Assembly: GCA_023653785.1 (NCBI GenBank)
Contig: JAMKCH010071836.1
Coordinates: forward strand, 1 to 64,000
Reading direction: 5' to 3'
Length of the DNA: 64,000 bases
DNA from: Ophioderma brevispina
Lineage: Eukaryota > Echinodermata > Ophiuroidea > Amphilepidida > Ophiodermatidae
The translations under genes were made by a program, and so were the position numbers. Positions 34,201-46,300 of this stretch are shown in pieces. The notes under the pieces are model-generated. The model saw only the letters and a program-made list of their open reading frames with translations. It searched no databases and was not told the origin of the DNA. Each line of letters starts with the position of its first letter. Position 1 is the stretch's first letter.

Positions 34201-35027
34201 AATAAAAAAACCAAAACCTTTCATTACTTTCCATAATTCCCTCCCTCAGAATACTGACCCCTGTTACTCCCCTGGCCCCCTAATGATGAAGTTCTGTCCA
34301 AAAGAACTACATATGGCTTGCCTGTATAAGTGATTTGCACAAATCTGGGAACTTCCACCCATTGCGTGTGCTGCACAAGCTTCAAGTCTGCGCAGTTCCA
34401 CGGTAATGGTTCCATTCAAGCTGAATTTTTGTATTAGTGTAAATCATCTATTGGTCTCTAGATGTGATTTGTGACTCCCTAACAAGACAAAAATCTATGT
34501 ACACATTGTCTTGAGAGTGGAAGATGGTCCTTTCTGCAGTAGCTGCCTTTGGTCACTTGAGTTAAGAGAGTTCCTTAGCATGCCAAGGTCATCTACTTTC
34601 AGACTAGTCCTGGAAGAAGTCCCCCATAGAAGAATTTGCTGATGTTGAGCACGTTAGAATAAGACCATTGCCTGGTCATCTGGCTCATGCTAACTTTGGA
34701 AGGATCCATTGATCACAACACAAAACCTATGGCATATCATAATTCGGAACCGGTGCATGAGCCAAGGCCTGAACAGTAACCAATGGTTACTAATGTCCAC
34801 TACATGAGCGAATATCAAAAGCTACTGACTCAGGAAATGAACACTAGGTAATTAAGATCTTCTTGGATGCCAAAGGATCAACAAGCTGTTTGCTTAAATG
34901 AGAAAAAATATTTCAATGTGCAATATCTGATGGTTTACTTGGTACAGTCTTCAAGAGCTTTGACCAACAAAGTTGGGTAATCTGTTGTTTTACAGGATTA
35001 AATTTGGTCAAAATACACACCATATCC
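31206..35027. other. Non-coding stretch
   Basis: No gene recognised. It includes a polypurine run at 33848-33962 and scattered short frames without domains. TTAACTTAACTTAA microrepeats lie near 31630. Confidence 0.45.
33848..33962 (+). repeat. Polypurine (GA-rich) tract
   Basis: Nearly all G and A for about 115 bases, in GGGAAAGGGAAAGAGGGAGA style. The strand asymmetry could allow triplex DNA. The antisense frame here (33839-34117) is Leu/Pro/Ser low-complexity and not a gene. Confidence 0.7.
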
Positions 35028-35225
35028 ATAAACCATATCCATAAACCATAAACTCTAACTAAGCCCTAATCCTACCCCTAACCTTACCCTAAACCCTAAC
35101 CTTACCTTAAACCCTAACCTTACCCTAAACCTAACCTTACCCTAAACCCTAACCTTACCCTAAACCCTAACCTTAAACACCAGCCCCAAATCCTAATTCT
35201 AAATTCTAACCCTAAAATTACCCTA
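35028..35225 (-). repeat. Telomere-like minisatellite
   Basis: Variants of CCTAACCTTACCCTAAAC (18 bp) repeat about six times, flanked by further CCCTAA and CCTAAT variants and an ACCATATCCATAA duplication at the left. The core resembles the animal telomere unit CCCTAA but is impure and interstitial. Confidence 0.7.
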
Positions 35226-36084
35226 AATAATCTGATCTGCCAAAACAAAGGATAACCCAAAGTTGGTGAGAGTTAATCTTCTATGGGTTCAGTCCCATAA
35301 TAATGATCAAGATGCCAATGTCATGAGAATTTCAATGAGGCAATGAATGGCTGAGTGAGCATTGACCATAGCTGTTGATAGAACTGAGTCTCTCCCATTC
35401 AGTGTCATTTTAACAAACCAACCCTGAACTTGTTATTCATCAGTGCAAGTAAATTAGACTCCCTTGCCATTTGCGTGAAGATGATGAAAGAAGAACGTGT
35501 GCAATGTGAGGATTGACACCAGCCTAGAAATTTTGACCTTTGACCTAATCAGTGGCACATTTGTAAGTACCCCCCACCCCATGGCAAATTATTACTGTGG
35601 TGTAGCATGGCCATGGTTTTCCTTGCTTCTCTCGTTTTGGACAAGAGTAAAGTCGGTGCTGTTTTATGCCCCGAATGTCAGAAAACCAACCATGGTAGAG
35701 GACTCTGCACTGGTAATCAATACTTTTATTAGATCTGATAGATTAGTGCTTGCTCAAGCGTCTTTCCTGAATTAGAAATTTGATCTTGGTGGGCAATTCC
35801 ATTCTTACCACCCAGCTGGCCATAGTGGGGATATGCATTTCAAAATTTGTTTAGGATGGCTAAAATCTACATTTTTTTTTCAGAATCATCTGTATACAAT
35901 TTGATCTTATGTTTTTCCCTCATTTTGTGTTGCTAGCAGGCAAGACATATAGGGATCACTTTGTCCACTGTTGTTGTCTGTTGATGATGATGATAATGAT
36001 GTTGTTGTAGTCTGTTGATGATGTCGTTGTTGTCTGTTGTGAAAAAAGGTTAACTTTTGCCTGCCAGTAATATCTGCATACTTT
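35226..36084. other. Non-coding stretch
   Basis: No gene recognised. Imperfect GTTGTTGTCTGTTGATGATG repeats occupy about 35965-36045. Confidence 0.45.
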
Positions 36085-36335
36085 GTTGAATTTCAACTAA
36101 ATTTGAGTCATAGGTGCAACATGGGATCCCTCAATTGTTGATGAAGTCAAAGATCACATAACAAGGTCAAAGGTAATGTGAGGTCAAGTTGTAAGGTAGG
36201 CTGATAATGTAAAATTGACCTCAATTGAAAAGTTGAAGTTCAATGGGTTTATTGTTATTACACAGAAACCCTCATTTGTTTATGATGTCAAAGGTCACAT
36301 CAAGGTCAAAGATCATATGAGCCTATCATTCACAA
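36085..36335 (+). repeat. Dispersed repeat E, copy 2
   Basis: Partner of 30745-30915. It adds a second internal half (36235-36330) with repeated GTCAAAGGTCACAT and CAAGGTCAAAGATCAT words, so the family is itself partly tandem. Confidence 0.6.
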
Positions 36336-38184
36336 ACCGCGATGCCAGGTGATACTAGCAGTCCAACGACAGTGATGTATTTTTTTAAGCACAAGATTGT
36401 GTGCCTTTTAGATTTTCATGCTGCAGATGGTTTTATGGACTGCCATCTGAAGTTTGTCAAGTTGATTTGGTTTGGAAACGTAAGTTGACTGGTTTGGTAA
36501 ACTGAGTTTGATAGCTTGAAGCAGAGTTAAATGTGCTGGGAAGCTTAATTGAATGATTTGGGAAGTTAAGCGTAGTGAGTTGATGTGTGGTTTGGAAAGA
36601 GAGGGGATGGTGTCAGGAAACTTAGGAAGTTGATATTATGCTTTTGTAAAGTTGAGATAATTGGATTGGGAAGATAACTAGGTATGAAAGTTAAGTTAAC
36701 TTGATTAACAAACTGGGTTAAATCCAGGGCTGGAAAAAATGTAAATTCCCCGAAAATCATTTTTTTTTCATTTCCGATTTCCCAGAAGTTCTTGCAAAAA
36801 TCCACAAACTTTAAAAAAGTGGAATTTCCATGATCAAAATCAATTTTTTCTTAGACCTGTGTATGTACATGTGTATGTGTACATGTGTGTCTGTGTCTCT
36901 GTCTGTACCTTGGGCATGTGTGTGCATACTTGTGCATGTGTTGCAAATATAAATTAATGTATAAGAATTGACAATATAATAAAACCTATTTTCTAAATTG
37001 CCCATTTTTTTTACCCAGTCTTTTAAAAAAAATGGTATCACTGAGCCATTTTCTATTGTAAATAATATTTATGCGTGGTAATGTTGTTGTCTTTGATTGA
37101 CATCGCTTAATGGGCTACTGCATCATGGATGCTCTTGTTTCTTTAAGCAGCCAAAATGGTGTTCCATAATGCTTTATAAAGAAATCTTGCATTTTGCATA
37201 GCCTTTTTCAACTTAACAGAATGCATTCTGCTTAGGTTTTTATTGCCATTGCTTTTGACATTTTTTTTTGGTGTAATGGAAAACTGTCAAACAAAAGTAG
37301 ACACTAAAAATAGTTAGGTGTGGTTCCTTGTGACATGCATTTTTTTAAAGTAACACTGAGTAATGCGTAAGGCCATGCAGTTATATAATAAGTTAAAATT
37401 ATATTTTTTTCTCCTGAAAGTGAAAATACTTGGTGCACCTTTAATTTACAATGCTGATTTTTTTGAAAAACAAATCTCACTTGCTTGAGAGTCGTGGAAA
37501 TATTTGAATACAAACAGTCATAATATTAGTGGTTGGCGTATAATACCCAGGAAGAGAAAAAGAAATGCCCTTCATGAATGTGTGTGTGTGATGTGCCGCT
37601 TGTTCGAGTCAGCGGTAAAAGAGAGAGAGGAACAGGGTAACAGAGATCCTTTTACTTTTTTCTTACATCCCTCCTCTTGATCAAATGCCAGCTGAATGGC
37701 AGAGTGATGTTGCTCTTACAAATTCACCTTGGCAGGCATGTCTTGGTTGGTTTTAACCCGAGACATTCAGGATTACATTTCCAGTTTGGTTGTTTCCGAA
37801 ATTTCTTGCCGTGCGGGAGCATTTGAATTGAATGCAAGGTTTGAGCATGTCGAGTTGATGTTGCATCACGGTTAGCTGATCTAAAAGAATCGTCATGTAC
37901 AAGGTGAGAATGCTTGCCAAGAGGTAGGAACTTCACTACTCATCCTGCATGTAAATTACCCGGGATAAGCCCTTTAGGGATAGGGGAACCTTTCCTAGCC
38001 TGTTAATAAGGCATCGGCAGTGTTAGGCATTAGGTCTATTGTGACAAGACACCATGCATGTTGGCTTCATGGACACAGTTTTGTGACCTTTTTTATGTCA
38101 AATGAAGTCAGTTAAGTCAGTAATTTTGAAGTGGGTTATGTCTGTTTTTGCTTTTCACCCCTGTGGTCTGCCAGCCATTTATTT
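36336..38184. other. Non-coding stretch
   Basis: No gene recognised. A TG-rich alternating run lies at 36855-36950 (TGTATGTACATGTGTATGTG). Near 37430 GGTGCACCT next to TTAA looks like one end of a TTAA element, without a detectable partner. Confidence 0.45.
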
Positions 38185-38372
38185 TATGGTTAAACATAGG
38201 GGTTATATGATGCATTTAGCCAATCATAGACATGATAAGAAAAGCTTAAACGTTTATAGAGATATACATGTAGCTGTAGAAGGTCTGTTTTCATTGGTCA
38301 CTCAGAGGTTATATAATGCTATATCATGTAATGAGCCAATCAAAGATTTTGTAAGAAAGGCGGTAGACTTCG
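38185..38372 (+). repeat. Dispersed repeat D, copy 2
   Basis: Shares GGGGTTATATGATG, GTAATGAGCCAATCAAAGA and GAAAGGCGGTAG with 23035-23195. The two halves of this copy also resemble each other (AGCCAATCATAGACATGATAAG). The 96-codon frame at 38102-38392 lies across it and is not taken as a gene. Confidence 0.5.
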
Positions 38373-40436
38373 GGCGTCAACTGAGAGTGTAGTATCATGT
38401 CAACAAAGTGTTATTACCGTACTGTGTTTTTTCAGAGCAGATACCTAACAGTCTTTGGTTTCTAGTCAGAGAGGAAGGGTAAAGGGATAGAAGCTAAAGA
38501 AGATTGGACATTGCATCTTTTTGGACTTAGTGCTTTTTCTAGCCTCAGCTCATTGAGTGCTAGTGAGTTTTGGTAATGATAGTTGAAACAATTTGGAATC
38601 TGCTTTTTAAGAGCACCTAACACCATGGTCCATAAAACTAACACTCTAGCATTGAAGTTAATGCTCTAATTCTTGTTCCTAAAACCGACTATGACCCACC
38701 TTTAGACTGAACTTTAGTACAATAATTTTCCAATGCAGCAAATGCACAAAAACTCAACTTCAATTGACATTGAGGGTGGTATTTGTTTCCATTTTGAAAG
38801 TGACTTTTGCAATTGCAATTTTATATGTTAAATTATTGTATTTTGATTTGTGTGATTAGAATTTAGCAGTGTTGAAGACACTGGTGGTAGACTCCCAGTG
38901 TGGAGTGTTGGAAAACTTGTTATCAGGGCCCGGGTTCAAATGGGGGGGGGGGATACTTGTATATACTTAAGGTATATGCCTAATTTGTTATCAGAGTGGT
39001 TCAAATGGGGGGGGGGACTTGTATACTTAAGGTATAGGCCTACAGGATGGTGCCACTCCAGTGAATCATTTTTTCATGAGAAATCCTTAGACATGGGTTA
39101 TTTTGAGGCTTGCAAGCCCCAGGATTTTTTAAATGGGTATATATTTAAGCAAAATCTTTAGAAATGGGTACCCTTCTACCAAATGACCCTTAGATATGGG
39201 GTAAGGGTTTCGAGACCTCAGCCGCACATCCCCGAACAAACCAAATCCAAGTGATGCATGGGTAGAGACGATGAGCAGGAAAACTAGCTTTAATGTCCAG
39301 GGTTTCTACTGGTTATGGCATTGGGGAAAATGAAATCCATGCCTAAAACAATAGCTAACAATGGCCCAGGTTCTCTCTTTGGTAGCAGTGTAAGCCATGG
39401 GGGTGGGGGACTTCCACAAGGAAATTTGTCTGTTATATGTAGACAAGTCAACATACTTGCTGATGAAAGGCAAATTTTGCTCAAAAATGGTAAATTGGGT
39501 AAATGGGGGATGTCCCAACACACAACACAAACTGCCCTCTAGGAACAGCTCTGAACGATTGAAATTTAAATAACTTTAGGCCTATTACATGTATTCCAAA
39601 TTACTGTATTGTGACATGAGTGTTTTGGGTAAGAATATTATTTCTGTAAATGAAAATATTTTGGTGAAAATGCAAATTCAAAGACCAAAAATATTTTTCG
39701 CTATATAATTGTTGTTACTCATATATTTAACAAAATTAACCACAGACATGAAGACCATGTGGCCAATAATAGTGAACATATTTTAATGTTAATTTAACCA
39801 CTTATCTATTTATTAAAGCATTCATGTATGGCTAAATTATGCACAGACATTTAACATTTTGTAATTTTCCTGATTTGAGCACGAATAGCTTGTGTCCACA
39901 TCGAAAAGCGAATTGATAGATGAGTGTATGCAAGTACATGCATTTGACTCCACAGTGGAGCTAAGGTTTCAATGTTGTATTGAATTATCCTGTAATTTGT
40001 GTGGGTGTCAGGCGTTAGTATCTTGCTCAGACCTACGGACCATGACCGTGACATTAATCACATGTAAAATGCATGAATGCCAGGTGAGGGTGGAATCGGT
40101 GGTGAGATAGACTAGTGCATGGGTTGATGGCCTGAGCTGAGGGCATGTCCCATGGGATTATGGGAAGTGTGGATTCATGGCTGGACTCTAGCAGTTTTGA
40201 TGAAATTAATTGCCCAAGCAAACCATGTAAACAGTGCTATTTTGAAAGGTGAGATATGATTACTGCTGTTCATCAATCATGAAAACACCTCTAGGAATAG
40301 GGCACCAGGAAACCTACCCTCGTCCAATAGCTCTAGGTGGGGCGGTGGGCTGGGGGGAAACGGTACAATTTTAGTTTATTTTGGTGTCGTGGGTTGTGAA
40401 AAGCCACTTTTTCCCCCTTAGGTGGCTTTAGTTTTA
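38373..40436. other. Non-coding stretch
   Basis: Contains a local direct duplication of about 65 bp at 38930-39050 (TTCAAATGGGGGGGGG ... TACTTAAGGTATANGCCTA, twice). No gene recognised. Confidence 0.45.
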
Positions 40437-40785
40437 AGCGGACAAATAGCTCAATCAGGTAATCGCTCGACTCCAGTGTATGCTCCATGCGTATATGCAT
40501 GCGTTCGAGCCTGTGAGATTCACTGTCTTGGTAATTACCCCTGACAAAAATAACCGCTTGGGTTGTCCTCCGATTTACCCATGCGATTTTGGGAATCTGG
40601 TCCCGGCTTCGATGGTTATCATCGTGTATGTTTTGCTGATAAGGAAATCTCTGATCCGATCTCTGCTGCATCCCTTGAAATGATGCTAACTCTGTTTATT
40701 GTATGGTTTGGCCACAGTGATCAGAGACCATTTTGTGAAAGCGCTTAGAGGCCAAATATATAATGCGCATTAAAATCTCTGCTAA
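40437..40785 (+). mobile_element. tRNA-derived SINE candidate
   Basis: TAGCTCAATCAGGT (40447-40460) fits an RNA polymerase III A box. GCGTTCGAGCC (40501-40511) fits a B box about 40 bases downstream, as in a tRNA gene. A body containing GGGAATCTGGTCCCGGCTTC follows. The end AAAGCGCTTAGAGGCC...ATATAATGCGCATT is like the LINE-derived 3' tails of many marine SINEs. Tail similarity is from memory of the pattern, not a search. The antisense 112-codon frame at 40333-40671 is incidental. Confidence 0.45.
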
Positions 40786-40936
40786 TTAAAAAAATTAGTT
40801 AATAGGGGGATTTATGATCTAGCATATTCTGTTCTTATCATTTGTCTCCACAAACAAGTTTATGTGCTGCCCAGATCACTGGTCCAATTTTGATGACTCT
40901 TACTTCAACGGTAAGACTACATCTGGTCTGAGATAG

Positions 40937-40957
40937 AGGTCAGTAGGTCAAAGGTCA
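40937..40957 (+). promoter_or_regulatory. Cluster of AGGTCA half-sites (DR2 plus DR1)
   Basis: Three exact AGGTCA words (40937, 40945, 40952) are spaced by 2 and 1 bases, the arrangement bound by nuclear receptors. It may be chance or a repeat feature: similar words recur near 36160-36320 and 41160. Confidence 0.3.
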
Positions 40958-41925
40958 TATTTGTGAAACTTTATTTTCATGATTTAGTTCTTAATACACT
41001 TGAATACTTTGTAGAATCTTTCTTAACCTGCCACTGCTTTTCAAACAAGTGGATGTCCTGCTTACTCTTAAACATTGACAGATGCTTTGTACTTGGTCAG
41101 AAGGGAATCACTGCCAGAAGACGTGGCTGGCTTGTACACAGATTGACCTCTAATGACCCTTCATGACCATGACCTTTGACCTTGTTAGGTGTATGCCCTT
41201 GTGGGGATCTCACAAGGCAGTATTTTAATGGTGTATTTTAAAGTTAAGAAAAGTACAAAGAAAAGACCTCCGTTTAATCAGCATTCTGAAACGATAGAAT
41301 GTATGGATTACCTACATCTAAAATCAGACGTCGCGTCATAAAAATCTGTTCAGGAATTGTTTGGTTTATCACTCATTTTCTGAGTGCTCACAGGCTGTTG
41401 GACACAAGAGTTAGACACCACCTTGATGACCTATTAGATAACTTATATTTAAAAAAAACTTTTTATATTGTTTACCTTAGTCACCTTGTACTTCATATTC
41501 TACACTGCACCATCAAATACAACTTTAAACTACAGAATGATAGTCTTACCAGAATGCAAATTGCAAACAAATTACTCTTCAATCTGAACTACATGCATGA
41601 CGGATTTGAAGTAGCTTGTCTCCTAAATGTTCAAAGCCCATTATTAAGTTCATTCATTAGTCAAAGAGGTAGGAATTTAGCAAACATCTGATGAACTGGA
41701 AAAAAAATCAAATTAAAAATTGTGTTACATCAACTTACATGCTAATGGACTCCAATTATGAAATTGGTACTACTGTGAAGTGTGTCGATTGTATATTGTA
41801 CACGCAAACCTCAAAAAAAATTATGGTTTTGAGTATGTTGTGTGAATAAAGTAATTTCAATTATATATTTCAGTTGATGATTTAAGCACTTATCAAGATA
41901 TGGTGGAGTATCAATCAGACATTTA
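40958..41925. other. Non-coding stretch
   Basis: Holds a 130-codon plus-strand frame at 41299-41691 that is Leu/His-rich and matches no family I recognise. It is not annotated as a gene. Confidence 0.4.
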
Positions 41926-42289
41926 CCGTGTTGTTCCTAATAAACGCCCCGCTCTAATAAACACCCCCCCATGATTTTTTGATAAAACGATCCAAGAAAA
42001 TGAGTTAAGCTTACCCAAATCACATGATTTAATGGCTGGAACTGTCGTAATCTGTATCATAATCTGTTGTCATGCGTCAATGCTTTCTGCTTTTTCACAG
42101 CACACATAAAACTTGGGACCCACATATTGATTATAATAAGCCCTGGGTAAAATCTAGAGCGTGCACTGAACACCTTTATAAAAACTGGGTGGTGATTTTT
42201 GCAGGATTTACTTTCCATTTTGACGTAAAAAGCCCCCAACTTTTGAAAAATGCACCGCCCCCGGGGCGTTTATTCAGGAACAATACGGG
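41926..42289. mobile_element. MITE with long terminal inverted repeats and TA flanks
   Basis: The left end CCGTGTTGTTCCTAATAAAC-GCCCC and the right end, read inverted, CCCGTATTGTTCCTGAATAA-ACGCCCC, form inverted repeats of about 25 bp. TA lies outside each end (41924-41925, 42290-42291). It is about 364 bp without an ORF. TA flanks suggest a Tc1/mariner-type source (inference). Confidence 0.65.
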
Positions 42290-42291
42290 TA

Positions 42292-43210
42292 GTAGTATGG
42301 TTGTTACAAGCAAAAAACAAGTTTCTCTAGAAAAAAAATGGTAACAAAAATGATTTTTTTTTTTTACCAGATTACCAGAATGTGCATAGGAAGAAGGGGC
42401 GGGGGAAGTTCACATTGGGAGGTAGTAGGGTATGTTGCCAACCATAAGACCATCATTCAGGCTGTTTTTCAGTTTCAAGGGACCCTATTTTAGGACCATT
42501 TCAGTACCAGTACACCTATTTTTCATGTCCCAAAGCCATATTCTACCAAAGTTTTTTCTTTTGAAACACTTCAAAAAAGTAGCTGGAAATTGAGGTAAAT
42601 CGCAGCTCATTTCTGAAATTTTCAAAAACTGCTAACTCGCCAAAAGTCTTGGAACACTAAACACTATTAAGCGCATTCGCCCCCCCACCCGTCCCCACTG
42701 AAATAAATTTCCCCATTCCCCTATTCATTCCCTCACCCCCCCCTCCCACCATGTCACGTTTCCCTCAACCTAGGCTAGAAACCGACCCGTCACAGGGTTA
42801 GGGTATCCAATCTACATCCTTATCTATTTAATTGCATACTGCATTAGCTGCCAAACCTCTCAAAGCTTGTTGAAACAAAAACTTTTTTATGTAAATAGGC
42901 CCATTAATATGTTGGTTTTGGTCATTGTTTATTGAGTGTTTCATGGAAAATGAAGATAATTGTATGGAAATATTTTTCACATGCAGAAGTTTGCCAATTT
43001 TATTTTTGGGGGGGTGAATATATACGAGTTGCTATTTTTCACAGAATATATTACAAGGTTAAGTAGTATACCGATTAATTCATTTTATGAGTTCTTTACG
43101 TTTTTCTGTTTCGATTTGCCAAAATTCGCACAAATAAACACCACCCGGAAAATATAAACCTTCAATCTTATTAAAGAAATGATCTGTTGCAGTTCAATTG
43201 TGTTCTAACA
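42292..43210. other. Non-coding stretch
   Basis: No gene recognised. C-rich runs at 42680-42750 and short T and A homopolymers. Confidence 0.45.
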
Positions 43211-43559
43211 AGGTGCAACGAGAGATTTAACAATATCAGGTGTCCTAAAAACATCAAAAGTATTGATTTTGGCAATGCAATGATGAAGATTTCCATCACA
43301 CATATCCCCATCTTGAAATGATTAAGCTCAGAAGAAATGTTTCTTGGATACAAAAATTGGAAATTCTAATTAGTATAGGAGCCAATACAAAATTCAGCCT
43401 ATGTTGTAGATTGCAATAGAGAAACAACAAATCAATTGTTTTCTCTCTTTTAACGACATTCTGTGTCTACTACAAGGTAAGAACACTATTTTAGGACTAA
43501 TCTATATGAATACTATTATGACACATATCTTCGGGATGCCTAAAAAGCTCTGTTCACCT
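43211..43559 (-). mobile_element. TTAA-flanked MITE, family K1, copy 2 (inverted)
   Basis: Inverted relative to 24206-24556: it starts AGGTGCAACGAGAGATTT and ends near CTCTGTTCACCT. TTAA lies at 43560-43563, and the left flank is degenerate. Length 349 bp against 351 bp for copy 1. Internal landmarks also match (TAGGAGCCAATACAAAATTC against the inverted copy 1). Confidence 0.7.
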
Positions 43560-45566
43560 TTAATATAGAGGGGAAAGAAAAAGAGGGCAAAAACCACTCT
43601 AAACCAAGTGCTGTCCATGTTTTCCTAACCACTTTTTTATAGTCTCACACACATGCATTTACTCGTCTGGCCCAAATAATCTTGGTCGGACATACATCTA
43701 TAGGCTTTCAGACAAACAGTCCATTTACCCGATCCATAGCGGAACGAGAGATAAATATTCAAACAGGGCACTCATAAAGACCTCCACACCCAGCTGAAGT
43801 AGAAACCCAATCCTTGGTCACCATGTTTGGCTTGATTCAATCACAGTTTAAGCATTTAAAGGCAAGTAGTCTATTCTCCCACATCAGAACATCATTTTCA
43901 TTTTTGCGTTTCTTGTGAGGCTGTTTAGTAACTGCAGAAGTGGGAGAATTTTCCATGGTGATTAATTTTTCATGCTTAGTGCCAGCAATAGAGATTTTTT
44001 AGAGACGGCATTTGGAAATAGAGGTTCATGCTACTGGGTACATTGTGCAAACAAGAGTGTTAGTTAATAATAGTGACATCTGACTCAACAGGAATTCATT
44101 TTGTTTTCTTTCCATTTTTTCACTGCATTTAGATTTCTATAAAGGCAGTAAGCTTATCTTGTATGCTCTGAGGAATCTAAAAGTGCCAGTCTTCCTTAGC
44201 TGTAGAGAGTAACCATGATTGTGAAAATATTGCTAAAAAGAAGATTTTGGGGCATTACCGCAGACCGTGAAATTATAGAAATTAACGTATTGAAGGTTGA
44301 AGTGACTCTGGAATTTGGAGAAAAGTGCGTATTTGAAAAGATCAGTAACATGCTCCACATGTATTGTCATCCGTTAAGCATTGGAACTGTAAGTTCGAAA
44401 GAACCACAGCAAAAATCATGGAATTCCGTGAAAGCTATTCAGGAATTTCAAAAAAACTCTCTATATGTCTTGATTTAAGAGAACAGATTGGTGTTTATTG
44501 TGTCCTTGAAAAAATGAAAAAAAAACAGTGTCATTAAACAATGGTGTCCTTGATTATCCATGAAAAAGGGGAAGTAAATTTATTGAAATTCTTGCAAAGG
44601 GAGGATCTGAGAAAAGTTAAGAAATAGTAATGGGTAACCACTATAGTTTTGGTTGAGGAAAAGCTAAAAGTTGTTATTTGACTTAGGGTAAAAAAAAAAT
44701 AAGGTAAAATATGAAGATTTTTTGGACTGCCTATGAAAACAATTGTAAATTTGCAAAGGTACAGATTCCACTTTGATTTACATTTAATTGTTGTAAAAAT
44801 ATGATAATTTCCTAAAAAAGCTGTGACTTAACTCTGATAGCATGTTTAATACTGCATGAAAGTTAGGACATCACTACTTGCTTCTTGCCGAACAAAACTA
44901 TAACAAATCAAAACATTTTATTGTGGGCACATTGGTTTAGCCGAAAGCCATATTTTTAAGGAGAATGGTAAAAAATACCTATAGTTTGTGGGAGATGCTT
45001 TCTAGCTGAGAAAAAAACATTCTCCCCAGAAGTGCCAGAACTATTAAGATAAATCTGTATAAACATGGATAACATCAATATTTAAAGATCCAAAATCAAC
45101 ATAGCAGGTTTTGTTCACATAATATGTATATATAGAAGACATCCATTTTGACCAGGGGTTTGGAAGAATTTTCAAGAGCACTTCGAACGATTCTCAAATT
45201 TCATGAAAAACAAAGAACCAAATCTCAACAGCTTTTGGCTAAAGATAGCCTTTCACAAATCCTGAAAGCTTCATTGCCAAACTAATTTAGATCAAGATTA
45301 CTGGAGTATTATGATCAGAATATTTCAAAATTTGATTTAGTGATGAATATCAAAGTGCCTCTTATTATTTGATGTATTTTTTTGTATGTGGTGTTTTGCA
45401 GGAGTTTAACAAACTGTGGACTCCAGGCAAATATATCACTTGGAGATCCGAAAATATTTTTTTCATTGTTTTCAGAAAAAAATCATATTTATGCATTTTC
45501 ATCAACATATTCAGAATCTGCATGCAAAATGTATTCAAATGAGTCCAAACAAGCCTAGTCTTAGGT

Positions 45567-45628
45567 CAGTGGTTTTTGAGATGGTTTCCCAAATGTTGTC
45601 TTTAGGAAGCCATCTCAAAAACTACTGG
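45567..45628. repeat. 62-bp inverted repeat (hairpin)
   Basis: CAGTGGTTTTTGAGATGG and its near-complement ending CTCAAAAACTACTGG form arms of about 23 bp with two or three mismatches and a 15-base loop. The size is like a microRNA precursor, but nothing else supports one. Confidence 0.5.
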
Positions 45629-46270
45629 CTTATATTTATAACCTATGTAGTATCTACTAGGTTTTAAAGGGTTAAAATATTCACCTCATTTTTCAGGCAC
45701 AATGTAATTGACTTTTATTCCTGTCAACCCTTCTAGTATTCCACAAACTTCATTCTGCATATCCTCTTTTAAAATCGATTGCAAATTAAAACACACATTC
45801 ATAGCTAAAAAAGTGGTGGACGACAAGTAAACAGCACACAAGTATTTATGTTCCCGACCCATTTGTAAGTGGGCTTTACAGAAGTCTAGTTGGAACATTT
45901 ACGGAAACAGTCGTTGCTTTAGGAAATGCCCTCTGTATGAGGTGGCATGAATTTCATGAATATTATTTTTATGAAAGATGCAGGGGAGAGAGACACTTTT
46001 AGACTGAATACAATTTTCTTGTTTGCTTCGTCCTCTTCAAGCAGATGTAGTACGCGGGCAGGAGGCCACCGGGGATTCCCCTCGTAGTAGTACTTACGAA
46101 TTGAGACGATGACGAGGGTTATTCAAAATCAGTTGTCGTCAGTATGATGAGCTTGTAATCAGACAGTTTATTTCATAAAAAAATACACCAAGAAGACTTC
46201 AAAACTTTTTGAAAAAGGCAGCTGCATATCTGGCCAGTGGATTATAAATCTGTCTGATAAGGTTCTTATT

Positions 46271-46300
46271 GAAAATATCACTAAAAAGAGTGATATTTTC
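46271..46300. repeat. Short perfect hairpin
   Basis: GAAAATATCACT and AGTGATATTTTC are exact complements around a 6-base loop. No T run follows, so a terminator role is not suggested. Confidence 0.6.

Noticed and set aside
41299..41691. 130-codon plus-strand frame as a host gene
   Set aside because: No recognisable family, no splice context and a composition like translated AT-rich DNA.
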